Source: Adineta vaga
Lineage: Eukaryota > Rotifera
NCBI GenBank assembly: GCA_021613535.1
Contig: CP075493.1
Span: forward strand, 1,488,001-1,552,000
Direction of reading: 5' to 3'
DNA length: 64,000 bases
The number at the start of each line of letters is the position of its first letter. The stretch's first letter is position 1. The notes below the pieces were generated by a model. The model was not told where the DNA came from. It saw only the letters and a list, made by a program, of their open reading frames with translations, and did no database searches. Below, one piece after another: positions 23,778 to 35,559 of this stretch. A program made the translations under genes and the position numbers.

Positions 23778-24136
23778 ATTGTACCACTAATTGTACTTGT
23801 TCCAATCAAATCACTAACTCATAAATTACAACCTGTGCTTGAATGATGTACAAGCATTGGTTTGAAAATAAATAGACGAATAGTTTTTCTTTGCTTACGT
23901 TTTACTGTTACTTCTAAATCAATATTTAAGGCATTTGGTTCTTTTTGAGTTAAATAAGGTAATGGCTTTGGATCCTTCAAATAATCGAAACAAAAAATAT
24001 TTAATTTCGCTTCTTTTCTCAACATTCATCTTACTTGTGTTAGTCCATTACATAAAGCACCTTGTAATGCATCCATTCTTACTATCCATGGTGGAATGGT
24101 TGTTTCAAAATCTTGATATGAGAAAAATTCAGATTA
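23778..24136 (-). pseudogene. partial fumarylacetoacetase copy (copy A)
   Basis: A truncated duplicate of the middle and late FAH exons. Recognisable pieces in coding order: [17 protein letters not shown], the intron between these exons (almost identical to that of the intact gene at 26367-26429), [17 protein letters not shown], and [12 protein letters not shown]. The catalytic-domain exons before DALQG and the C-terminal exon are missing, and reading through the intron gives stops. The conserved intron shows it arose by DNA duplication rather than retroposition. No function expected. Confidence 0.85.
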
Positions 24137-25122
24137 TGCTTGAACACGGTTACCACGATAAAAAAAGCGTCAAGTTACTGAATATCCATATGATTTGGTG
24201 TATTTTCTGGAAACTGTTTTCATGAACATATAAGAGATCAGAATAATACAATGGTTCAACTTGTTTTTCTTCGAAAAAAATGAAATTCTGAACGAGGAAA
24301 AGGAGTGATTCTTGGTATTGATAACAGGAATTTTCACCACAGAAGAAATATTCTAGTAATTTGCGTCTAAATATGGTCGGCCATCGTTGTCCATGAGTCA
24401 GGCGTTTTAGAAACAATTCATAATTCTAATTTATTGAAATTTGTCATCGATATAACAAAAGTTTCGCTTCTCTTATTTCCAAAAAAAAACAGGAAAAGCG
24501 ATAGCGTTTCTTCTTGAATGTAACGATAAATGAAACCATCAGTGTGTTCATGTTCGAAAATAAAATCGTCCAAGAGATAAGAAAATTGGGGTATATTTCT
24601 ATGGTAGTTTCAATCATGATGTTTTCCATAATTATCTACTTAATCGTATCCGAATGTAAGGTTCATAATTGAATTTATCCACGGTCGATACATACAGAAT
24701 ATAATCTTTTTAATCAACACCATCTGATACATTTTATTGAATAAGGCTTATACCGAATTCACTAAACGAAGGTTTCCATTTCACGAAAAAGACTCCACGT
24801 CACATAGTGCACGAATTTTATTAACGAGATCAGTAGAACTGACCATTGTTACAGAATGAAACATAGCAAAATAGTCAATAATATATAAGAAAAACGAAGT
24901 ATAATTCGAGAATCACGAAAGTGACAAGATTAAGAATCAGCAAGTAGGCAAATTCAACACAGATGAGATCGTATAATTATCACCACTAGGAGTAGTGCAG
25001 AAATCGTTAACTCGATTCGAGTATTAAACTTCTTCTTCGAGTTTTAAACTTTTCAACCTACACACTTTGCTCTTTACCTTCCAACACCCACACCCTCAAG
25101 ATGGTAATAAAACTCTTAAAGT
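24137..25122. other. no supported gene
   Basis: Between FAH copy A and the 101-codon ORF. One minus-strand open stretch of 88 codons (24150-24416; QRWPTIFRRKLLEYFFCGEN) has coding-like composition but no recognisable family or exon partners. A C-rich telomere-like motif is at 25082-25097. Confidence 0.35.
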
Positions 25123-25428
25123 TTATTTAACAATTTTACATGGGCGACGAGGAGAACTTTGTGGATCAACAAAAACATCAAATTGATTAATGCTTTCTTC
25201 ACGAAGTTTATGTAACATCTTCCCATTCGCAACAATCAAAACATCTTGATCAGCACCATGATCTTTATAGCTTACTGAATATTTAACACTATCTCCAAGA
25301 GATAATGCCTGTCTGATGGCATAATCGATATCGGCAACGCTGTTGCTTTCATCAAAACGAAGGAGAATTAATTCCCCACCGTCTTTTCGAATTTTAATCA
25401 CATCAAGGTTTTCCATCTCTATTGGCAT
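25123..25428 (-). CDS. unknown 101-residue protein
   Basis: Intronless ORF with ATG at 25428 and TAA at 25123-25125. The product has alternating beta-like strands and ends with NQFDVFVDPQSSPRRPCKIV. The pattern (short strands, VLIVANGKMLHKL) is loosely like a ubiquitin/PB1 beta-grasp, which is a guess. It lies between intact FAH and its decayed copies, so it may have been inserted or carried along by the duplication. No signal peptide or membrane segment. Confidence 0.5.
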   Translation of the reverse strand: MPIEMENLDVIKIRKDGGELILLRFDESNSVADIDYAIRQALSLGDSVKYSVSYKDHGADQDVLIVANGKMLHKLREESINQFDVFVDPQSSPRRPCKIVK

Positions 25429-25539
25429 ATTGAATAGAAAAAAAAGATATTTTCACCGATAAAATGTTGGTCGTATAAACCAGTTAGACTCAAACATCGA
25501 CAAATTATCCAGATAATTCATTTGTTTTCTTTTATTCTC

Positions 25540-25720
25540 GAATTTATTCCGTATTGTCTAAACAATAAATAATAGAATCAATATCCTAGTTTTCTTTTTT
25601 TCCTCATTCATACTAAATAATTCAACGTAATTAAATTATCTAATCAAGAACAGTTTGTTTATCTTTCATTTTTGTTTTATCAAGTGTTTTTGTTTAATCA
25701 AAACAAATCACATTGAACAA
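25540..25720 (-). pseudogene. decayed FAH exon-2/3 fragment (copy B)
   Basis: Plus-strand AATTTATTCCGTATTGTCTA and later GTTTGTTTATCTTTCATTTT align with 27302-27402 inside intact FAH (AATTTATTCAATGTTGTCTA and TTTGTTTATCTTTCATTTG). It covers parts of two FAH exons and the small intron between them. It lies directly 3' of the intact FAH stop and contains several mismatches. Confidence 0.6.
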
Positions 25721-25773
25721 ATCTTTATTCTTTTAGTTTTTAAAATTCGAAAAACTAACTAAACAAAAAAGTT

Positions 25774-27611
25774 TTATTGTGGTAAAGGTAATGCTGGAAT
25801 AATTGTTCCGGTACATTCGCCAAAACCAATTTTATAACCATCACCTTGATAAAAACCTACAAGAAAAAAAACATAAATTTCCAATCAATTATTCTAATAT
25901 TTTCATTCACCAGTCATTGTAACTGTATCTCCATCTTCAAGAAATTTTCGTGTCGTATTTTCATCTAATTGTAAAGGTTTAGTTCCACGCCATGTTATCT
26001 CAAGTAATGATCCACATGAATCAGGTGTTGGACCACTAATTGTACCTGTTCCAATCAAATCACCAGATCGAAAGTTGCAACCTGTGCTTGAATGATGTAC
26101 AAGCATTTGTTTCAAACTCCAATACATATACTAATTGATAATAAAAATTTTAACAATAAAACTCATTTGATGAATGATTTTTATTACCTTCAAATTTGAT
26201 TGACAAATTGTATGTTCATTCGATGATTTATTCGCTAAATCAAATAAAACTAATTGAAAATAAACAAAGAACTTTATGTTTTCTCTTTACGTTTTAATGT
26301 CACTTGTAGATCAATATTGAATGCACTTGGTTCTTGTTGAGTTAAATAAGGTAATGGTTTTGGATCCTTCAAATAATCGAAACAAAAAATATTTAATTTC
26401 GCTTCTTTTTTTCTCAGCATTCATCTTACTTGTGCTGGTCCATTACATAAAGCACCTTGTAATGCATCCATTGTCACTATCCATGGTGAAATAGTTGTTC
26501 CAAAATTCTTCGCATTGAATGGACCTAATGGAACATATTCCCATTTTTGTATGTCACGTGCTGACCAATCATTCATAACAACTAGACCGAAGATATAATC
26601 ATCAGCTTTATCCATTGGAATTGGTTCTCCTTGTTTATTTCCCTCACCACCAATAAAAAATGCCATTTCTAATTCAATATCAAGTAATTTACAATTACCA
26701 AATACTGGTGGTTTTGCTAAAATATTTTACAAGAAAAATAAGGGGATAATTATATTTTTATTATAACGAACTTTCATCAGGGCATGTTTGACCATTTGGT
26801 CGACGAATATCTGTTCCAGAAATAACAACTGATGATGCTCGTCCATGATAACCAACTGGTAAATGTAACCAATTTGGCATCAATGCATTCTCTTTTCCAC
26901 GAAACATTATTCCAACATTTGTTGCATGTTCTCGTGAACAATAGAAATCCGTATAATCACCTAAAAATCAAAGCAATTTATCGATGAATATGATAATGAA
27001 AAAGACGGATTTTTTTGTTAGAAAATCAATCAAGCAGCTGAGTTTATTAGTGTTTATCTTCACCTATTTGTGCAGGCAAATGCATAGTAGCCTCAGTTTG
27101 TTCGACGAAAGCTCTAGAGATTATTGATTAGATAGTTAAATGTTAATTTAAAAAAAGAAAAACAAATATAATATCATGCAATTTAATTACATACTGTTTT
27201 CGTAATTGATCATTATCTTTTAATGTTGAACAATCTTTTGAAAGAAGCTCCTGTAAACGTTGACGAGTTTCTTTCCATGCTGATTTACCAAGTGACATAA
27301 ATTTATTCAATGTTGTCTATAGATAGTAGTACATAGAATCAATCGTTCTTAAGCACTAAATTACCTCATCAAAAACATTTTGTTTATCTTTCATTTGTGA
27401 TCCATCGAAAAGATGTTTAATCGATGATAGATCTAAGATTTTCGTTCCAATTGCGACACCAATTCTTGGTTTAGACTAAATGAATAGATATGAAGAAGGT
27501 GACGATTAAGAGAGAGTACGTATGACATACTTTATCTTTGGTTGAAAAAATACCATAAGGTAGATTTTGAAGAGGAAAATGTGAATCAGCACTAACTTCA
27601 ATGAAAGACAT
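25774..27611 (-). CDS. FAH: fumarylacetoacetase
   Basis: Last enzyme of tyrosine catabolism, splitting fumarylacetoacetate into fumarate and acetoacetate. Ten exons: 27531-27611, 27365-27475, 27195-27316, 27064-27113, 26772-26960, 26430-26716, 26291-26366, 26188-26234, 25911-26130 and 25774-25856. They sum to 1266 nt, 421 residues, against 419 in human. [20 protein letters not shown] matches the family start. Conserved blocks include [32 protein letters not shown] (metal/active-site region), [11 protein letters not shown] and [18 protein letters not shown] near the end. Introns are 47-105 bp. It begins only 66 bp after the HSD17B12-like stop on the same strand, with acceptor-like TTCTTTTAG directly before ATG. 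Intact, unlike its neighbouring partial copies. Confidence 0.96.
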
Positions 27612-27677
27612 CTAAAAGAATGAATTCTAGTCAAATGAAAAGTTTGAAAAAGAAAAGTTCATAAAATGAAATTTTTT

Positions 27678-28868
27678 TTATTGTGTTTTGCTACGTTTTT
27701 TTAAAGCCTTAGCACGAATACCACTCAAAACATTCATAGTAAATTTATTGAAAAGAAATTCTGGTATTAATGAACTGATGAATTCCTAAAACGAAAAAAA
27801 ACAACATTTATGTTAATAACAAAAGTTGAATATTGATCTTACTTGAATTTCATGTGTCCAATATCCTGTTGTAAATGGAACTGTAACACGATCGAGAGCA
27901 CTGTTGACAAATTTCTCCGGTGTTGGAGCAATAAGTGATGCTTTGCGAATACCAGATAATTTGCTAACAACATAACCAGGACACAATGATTGAACATAAA
28001 CACCACGTGAAACGCATTCAGCAGCTAATGATCTTTGATTAGATAAACAAATAATTTAATCCTGAGAAAAATTATCGTGTAACTTACCGTGAAAAAAGAT
28101 CAATAAATCCTTTTGTAGCAGAATAAAGACCTAATAAAGGTGTTGGCCGACGACCAGAGATACTTGATACATTAACGATAAGTCCTCGTCGTTTTTTGAT
28201 CATATCTAAATTTGGGATTCGATTCTTTCTTTGCGAATGATGAGAAACGAAAACGAACAAACCTGGTAAAACCATTTGTGTTAGATTAGCTACCGAATCA
28301 ACGTTACAACGAATCATATTTGTAAGGAATTTTTGATTATCTTCAACTTTATCGAAAGTTTCTGGATATTCATAAGACATTCCAACATTATTGATGAGAA
28401 CACCAATATCCAAACCACGAATTTCTTCACGAATTGTTGAATAAATTGAAGTTTCTTCTAAAAAAAATATTTATAAATTTCAAACTTCGAGTCTGAATAA
28501 AGAAAATCTCATAATTTACTTGTAAAATCAAATGCAATAGTTTTAACTTGAATATTTGCATATTTGCTTTGAATTTCTTTTGCTACTTGTTCTAATTTTT
28601 CTTTTGTTCGGCTAATCAAAACGATATTAAGACCTTAAATAGAAAAATCATCAATCAAATCATTTCGAATAACTTATCTTTTACCTCGTTTAGCTAATTC
28701 CTGTGCGTATGCTTTACCAATACCATCGGTGCCTCCCGTAACTACTGCCCATTCACCGAATGTTTTAACATCGACTTTAATAGGACATAAAAGTTGATAA
28801 AGAAAAGTTCCAAGACGTACTGCAATACAAATTAATGCAAACAATCCAACTGTTTCTAGAAAGGTCAT
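27678..28868 (-). CDS. HSD17B12: very-long-chain 3-oxoacyl-CoA reductase
   Basis: Short-chain dehydrogenase of the HSD17B12/LET-767 group, which reduces 3-ketoacyl-CoA in fatty-acid elongation at the ER. ATG 28866-28868, TAA 27678-27680, about five exons. The N-terminus has a membrane anchor ([20 protein letters not shown]). The cofactor motif reads [14 protein letters not shown], the NAG-equivalent motif is INNVG, and the catalytic Ser and YxxxK are in [10 protein letters not shown] and YSATKGF. The C-terminus is Lys-rich (KKRSKTQ), compatible with ER retention. It is divergent from U2AF1 across about 170 bp and tightly followed by FAH. A steroid-dehydrogenase role is possible but the elongation role is the better supported for invertebrates. 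Confidence 0.93.
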
Positions 28869-29038
28869 CGTTTTGTTTTCTCGTAACGCCTAACTTATCT
28901 AAAAATGAATAAGTAAACGAAGAAGAAAAAAAAACTATGTTAAACCAATAGAAACTCATAGTTCCATAGAATATTTTCTGGACGAGAAGAAAGAAAGAAA
29001 CTTGTTGTTAGTTTTTATTTGTTCGTTAAACTGCAATC
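28869..29038. promoter_or_regulatory. short bidirectional promoter region
   Basis: 170 bp separate the divergent ATGs of the HSD17B12-like gene and U2AF1. It must hold both core promoters and leaders unless one start is much further away. Acceptor-like AG sites after T-rich runs occur on both strands. No TATA box is obvious. Confidence 0.5.
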
Positions 29039-29891
29039 ATGGCTGATTATCTTGCATCAATATTTGGTACAGAAAAAGATAAAGTGAATTGTTCATTTTT
29101 CTTTAAAATTGGTGCATGTCGACATGGTGAACATTGTTCGAAATTACATAACAAACCAACATTTAGTCAAACAATTCTATTAAAAAATCTTTACTTAAGT
29201 TTAGAAAATAGTTCACAAAAAGCTGACAAATCTTTTATGGTTGACGATATTACTGAAGAACGTATTCAACAACATTTCGATGACACATTTGAAGAATTAT
29301 TTGTTGAATTAGAAAAAAAATATGGTGAAATTGAAGAAATGAATATTTGTGATAATCTATCTGAACATTTAGCTGGTAAGAATTTTAAACGATCAAATTC
29401 AAAGTTCATATCTTATTTTGTTTCCTAGGAAATTGCTATGCTAAATTTCATTTGGAAGAAGATGCAGAAAAAGCTGTAACTGATCTTAATAATCGATGGT
29501 TTGATGGACGTGCTATTTATGCAGAACTAAGTCCAGTAACTGATTTTCATGAAGCTTGTTGTCGACAATATCAAATGGGGTAAGCAGTATCTTTCAAGAA
29601 TTTTTCTTCCTTTGATTATTATGAAAATTCTTTTCATTCTTAGCGATTGTCCTCGTGGTGGTTTTTGTAATTTTATGCATTTAAAACCAGTGAGTGAAAT
29701 GAGATTTTCTTTCTCAACATTTTAATCATATCTTTATTAAATAGATTTCAAAAGATTTACGTAAACGTTTATATCAACGACGTCAGAATAAACCTCAAGG
29801 AGCTTCACGATCCCCAGGTGGTGGTGGTGGTGGTGGTGGTGGTAGTGGTGGTAGACGTTCTCGATCACGAGATTACGATCGACGGCGATAA
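29039..29891 (+). CDS. U2AF1: splicing factor U2AF small subunit
   Basis: Recognises the AG of 3' splice sites with U2AF2. Exons 29039-29375, 29429-29579, 29644-29689 and 29745-29891. Start MADYLASIFGTEKDKVNCSF is nearly the family consensus. First CCCH finger: C-FFFKIGA-C-RHGEH-C-SKL-H; second: CCRQYQMGDCPRGGFCNFMH. Between them is the UHM domain, with the ligand-binding NNRWFDGRAIYAE (R-W-F form of the RXF motif). The C-terminus is short: a run of about nine Gly from GGT repeats (29817-29855), then RRSRSRDYDRRR, so the RS tail is reduced compared with vertebrates. No break. Confidence 0.97.
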
Positions 29892-31047
29892 ACATTCGTT
29901 TGTTTCAATTCTGTATAAAAAACAAACATACAAGATATTTCTTATGTTTGATCTACTTCTTTCCATGATTTTATTGTATTGAAAATAACGATGTGGATTA
30001 GAATTTTCTTCTTCAATACAGCTGGATTCCATCAGGGAAATCAATGTCAGTTTATTAGTCATCTGTACATACCTAAAATATCTAGACATCCAAACTCACT
30101 GGAAAAAACTTTTTTCCAAAAGAACAAAAAAGAAATTCAATAAAATCTACATGTATATTGATACTAATGTCCTTGATTATGATAGAAAAGATAAACACTA
30201 TTACAAGGCTGATAATCCCTAATGTTTAGTTCGAATCAATCTGATAAGAAATATCTATTTCGATTTATTTTACAATATTCTGACTACATAATCACAATAG
30301 AAAGAAAAAAAACGTGACGATATTTTGATTCTTATTTAGTTTTTTTTCAATAAAAGTAAAATGATTAACTTTTCATTTTCATGTCTAGTTTATATACATA
30401 TATATATTCGAATAAGAAAGAAAAAAGTTTTTCTTTTCTTCTCATAAATAAATCAAATAATTTTCCAATATGAATGTACTCAAATGCATAAAGCAATTAT
30501 TTATTATATAGAAGAAAAATTTAAGCTTGAAAGAACGTCTTTTACGCTTAGAATAATAGTATAAATGAATAATTAACAATCCATGTAATAATTAAATCAA
30601 ATTGACAGATATTCAACGATGAAAGAAGCAAAAAAAGCGATTTTCTTAGAAATTCTTTTTCTTATTGATTTCGTTTAATAAATTTACAAAATATTTGTTT
30701 CCTCATGTCTAGACATGTAAAGAAAAACGACTAAATTATGTTATGTAAAAGTATGTTGATGATATCAATTGAATGTTAATCATGTCATCGATGTAAAATC
30801 GTTATCTCGAAAGAAAATCAAAAATTGATTAGTTAACTATAGGAAAAGAGAGAGAGAGTAAGACTCGAGAAAGATAATCATTTTCACCTCTGAACTTTAT
30901 TGTCTATTGCGATTCGTTGAGACGTACATAAGTTCATAATAGACTTTTTTCTTTCTCGTTTTTCTTTCTATGTGTAATGATGCCAGTAGTGATGGTAGTG
31001 TCAGTCAATGTCTATATAAATCATTGTGTATGTATATGGTAAAATGT

Positions 31048-31086
31048 CACTTTCTCTTTCTTTCTTTCTTTCTTTCTTTCTTTCCT
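31048..31086. repeat. CTTT microsatellite
   Basis: Pure to near-pure TTTC/CTTT tetranucleotide run. Open frames over it on both strands are artefacts of the repeat. Confidence 0.9.
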
Positions 31087-34000
31087 TCTTCTGTTTTTCA
31101 TACAAGGAGAGAAGAAAAGAACATTTCACCAGTAGAAAGAACAAATCGACGCGAACACGCACAAGCGCACAATTGATAATCATCATCATCGGGTGTCATT
31201 TCTGTCGAGCGAGTAAGTGAGAGTCAAATCCGGGCTAATAATCAAAGAGCAATTGAGCCAATTAGTAGTCAATATGTATGTCTTGTTATATATATATACA
31301 TATATTTATATCTATGTTCAATTTATTCTCTCATTATATGATATAATTAATAAAATCTGCTTTGAATTGTTTGATCCAGTAAGAAAAGAACGAAAAAAGA
31401 ACATTGTTTCTTTACTCATCATTATCTTTGATAGATAGATATGTATGTGTATACAGACATATTATCGCCTCGTACAAAGTAAAAATGAGAATGATAGAAA
31501 GAAAATAGTTGTATAGACATGAATAGTGAAGGAGAAATCCTTATAAACACATTCTTTATTTATTCGCTCTAAGAATATATTTAATGTTTTGTTTGATAAG
31601 TTAACTGTAACAATTTCTCATTTGAAAAATCAACTAATTGTTCGAAGTAATCAAGTCAGATAAATGATGTTTTGATTTGAGTTTGTTTTTCTATTTATTT
31701 TATCGATTTGTTTTTTCTTGATTCTATTTTTTTTTATTCGCATTTATTGACAGTTTATATTAAGAACAATAATATGTCAATCTGATTCATTCAGATATAA
31801 TTTATGTATGAATAAAAACTAATAATGATAAGAGTAACTTTTCTTCTTATTTTTTTTCTGTTGTGTTTTTATTATTCGATTAAAAGTTTTAAATCATCAT
31901 CTATTTATATATATACATAAAGAAGAACACACAAGGATGTATGTTGATTATTTGTTGCTCTTCTCGCTAGTATGTGTATGCACCACACGCACGTTTGCAT
32001 CGAGTAGTTTGTCGTCGTAGTAGCTTTTCTTCTCTCGCCTTTCTCAACAGGGGTTTCTACTTGCTCTCTCTCCAGCTGCCGGAGGGAACAAATAGAAGAA
32101 CAATATCACATCATTGTCGACGACAACGATGTTGTGTATAGTGTCGTGTGTCGTTTTCTTTTTTCTTTCTTATTCTTTTATGTATGATTGATTTTTTTTG
32201 CCTCACTCGTTTGCATATCCATTTATATTTACATACGACACAATATTACAGGTGAGTAGAAAAACGTAGTGTCATCATTACTATTATTATTATTGCAATT
32301 AGTTCTTGTAGTTTTATCACATCGTCAACTATGATTGAAATTTAATTTTGTTCAATAAAAGAATAAGAAAAATGAGAGTACTACTAGGACTGCCGAGTGG
32401 TATTGATCAGCATGTGTGGAGAGATTTCCTTTCTCTCTCTCTCTCTCTTTCGACATATTGACATCTAGTACTCATTCGTAATGGTAGTATAGAGAATTTC
32501 TTTCTTCTTTCTTCTTTTACCCACCCTTCGTTCTTCGTCTTATTCGTCTACGTACTCTCTTCTTTGCTTCTCTTCTTTCACTACACACACATACATATAT
32601 ATATATATATATGTTTGCGTTCGCATTGAGGCCAAGCATATAGCCACTGTCAAATTATTGTTGGAGTGTATATAATTCATCGACGAAGAGTGATGAGAGT
32701 CCGAAGAGGGAAAGAAAGAGAGATAGTGCGTGAAAATGAGCGACGAATAACGGAGGACTCGACGAAATGCAGATGATAATCAGTCTAGTGTAATCATTGA
32801 TCGACGGGCGGGCGATGGCAGTAAGTCGTTCTTCTCGTTCTCTCTTCACTCTAACAACAATAATAGAAATCCTTTTAAGTAGAAACGCGCATACAACTAA
32901 AGCAAAGCATAAGCAAAATATCAACTTCTTTGTTTGTGTTTTATATTTCTTTAGATATAGTTCGTAATACTTCTTTGTCTCATTATTATTATTATTATTA
33001 TTATTATCAGTTTGTGTTTCTTCTATATCGTCATCTTGTTTGATTTATAGCCGTATGCATGTGATGCCAAATCTTGATGATTATTATCATTTTCTCTTTA
33101 TCATAGTTGAGTTCTAACTAGAAGAAAAAGAATAAGTATGCGCTATCTTATTCGCTTTAGCTTTTTTCCTCTTTTCTTGTCGTTGATTATTTGACAATAA
33201 CAACATCGATTACAACAAACGCGTCATCACCATATCAATTAGAAACATGAAAAAAAGACGAGAAAAAAAGAAACAGGAATAGAATAGAGTCTTTCTCAGG
33301 TATTTATAGTTTACGTCAACATATGGTATAATTGTGTATATATATATACATGTATATGCGCGCCTATATATGGGTTCATCGATCCGAACAAACAGAAACA
33401 CATCCGATACCATAAGTGATTGATTAATCGGATCAACTGACTGTTTTTTCTCGTTCTGTATGTATTTATATATATATATATATATCTATACTCACATAAT
33501 CTATTCATGTCGATCTTTCATTTTCCTTTTTTTTTCTCGTTCTTTCATCTATTAGACGAAAAACATTTAAATCAAACATGTACACATTACTATAGTCTAT
33601 TGCACTATTAAATATGAGATAAAGACTAATTGTATGTATTAAACTATTGTTGTAGTTCATGTCACAGTAATAAATAATATAATGTCTTTAATATATCTGT
33701 ATCTCAACCAACCCGTTGACGAGTAATGAATTGTTGGTGTGCGTATCGTCCGTTGTTTTCTTTTCCTTCCTCTTCAGCGAACATCAGACTCTTGTGCTCG
33801 TGAGACTCGGTCGTGCAACAAAAGGAATAAGAGAACGGGAACCTCGTACGCATAGACACATAGAAGGGCCGTTACATGACGTCGGTTTGTTCCTTATTAA
33901 GGTGACACTAGCAACAAACGGGGTTCTTTTCATTCTCTTCATCATTTTCTATATATATATATATGCCTATTATGATTTGAATTATTCTATTCCTTTTTCT

Positions 34001-34694
34001 TTCAACATATTAGACGCACATTTTACATCAAGTAAAAGTAATTTATTAAGAAAAATTTTTTTCTGAAGAATTATTAATTAATATCTAAGTAACAATTATC
34101 GATTTCATTTGTTTTCTTATTAATGTAAATATTATTTGTTAGTATTATATAGATCAATATCATTCTACGTTCTTCCTTTTTTTTTCGCTCTTGCCTTTCT
34201 CTTATTCATTGATTCATTCTTTCTTTCTTTTTCTCTTTTGCTTCTAAACGACTATGTGTTTTATCACACTTGACAAGTTGATCGTTCTTCTCTTCGTTAT
34301 ATGTGTGTTATAATTTCTAGTTAATGACATATACAGTAGAACGACAATTCATGCGTCCCGCTAGCATTCATTACTATTATGTTTGAATATATATATATAT
34401 GTTGCTCTTTAATTCATCGATGAATTAGAAATTGAAGTTGAACATTCTTTTTCTTCTTTTAGCAGATCGGTCAAATAGACTTGTTAAACATGCAATCTTA
34501 TATACTTCTTCCGATTTTCTTTTTATCGTGTTCATTCAATTTTTCTAATGAAGATTCTTCGAACTTTTATTTGATCGATCAGAAAAACTTTTGTATGTCA
34601 ATAATCTACACCTGATAAGCTGTCGTGCTGTGTCGTGCCGTGCTTTGGTTAACAGAAGGATGATTGATTGGTTTCAAGGATCGAGACGAACTCT

Positions 34695-34737
34695 TTCCCT
34701 TTCTTTCTTTCTTTCTTTCTCTTTCTTTCTTTCTTTC
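34695..34737. repeat. CTTT microsatellite, interrupted
   Basis: Two CTTT blocks separated by a short interruption, followed at 34755-34770 by TTC repeats and at 34842-34877 by TATG/TG repeats. The region is a cluster of simple repeats upstream of atrophin. Confidence 0.9.
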
Positions 34738-35559
34738 TATTCCTTTTCTTTCTCTTCTTCTTCTTCTTCTGTTTCTTTCGTTATCGACTTGTTTCTCATT
34801 CTTTATTTCATTCTACACCATCACACTGCCTTTTTGATTCTATGTATGTATGTATGTGTGTGTGTGTGTGTGTGTGCAAGAAATAGGAAAAGAGCGAGAA
34901 TAAGTAAAAAAAGAGTAGTAGTCGTTGTCGACGGCATGATTTCCGTTCATTCATCTAGAAGAAAACTAAATTAGTTGATGCTTTTGGTTGTTTTTATCAA
35001 AAAAGAAAAGAAAAACTATATAATATATCTCGCCTTTACTAACTCTCTATATATGTTATTTTATCTATTCAAGAGGATCACAATCAAATATTATCAATCA
35101 AAGATCAACATACAAAAGCTTTGGATATAAAACAAGATTTCAAATATTATTAATCGTGAACTATTCGTATCGGAAATCAAAGAATTCTATCCGGTCGCAC
35201 ACATTAAGTAAGAAGAATATTTAAAATCCTATTGACTTGAATACAGAATAGAACACAAAAAAACTGAGAGAAAAAAGAAAAAATAACAACCAACACTGTA
35301 ATCTCTTGACAAGGGAAAGAGAACAAAGAATGCCTACTATTGCGTACACACATCCACATTTATCTACAAAACACATATATATATATATATATAAATATAT
35401 AAAGAAAGATTTGTTTTGTCTATATAAACATTTTCTTATTTAATTCAGAGGTCGGTATTGTGTGTGTGTGGCTCGTCATAGAAGAAGAAGTTCGTGCATT
35501 GAAAACTCGATTCGGATACATTCTTTTATATTTTAACATACGATCTTATAACACGCAGA

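Larger units (their letters stand above)
29892..35559. other. long non-coding, microsatellite-rich stretch
   Basis: About 5.7 kb without a supportable coding exon. It holds dense simple repeats: CTTT (31048-31086, 34695-34737), AT (32593-32612, 33468-33486, 35375-35400), ATT (32982-33008), TTC (34755-34770) and TATG/TG (34842-34877). Since the atrophin frame at 35560 lacks an ATG, some upstream exon or 5' UTR must lie here. A candidate non-coding exon ends near 32820 at a GGCAGTAAGT donor-like site. Confidence 0.6.

Noticed and set aside
23935-24225. 96-codon plus-strand ORF
   Set aside because: Antisense to the FAH pseudo-copy; no independent support.
30970-31438. Overlapping open frames on both strands
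   Set aside because: They arise from the CTTT microsatellite and flanking low-complexity DNA.
33716-34066. 116-codon plus-strand ORF as a possible upstream atrophin exon
   Set aside because: No BAH-like pattern, no good phase match to 35560, and mostly hydrophobic low-complexity sequence.
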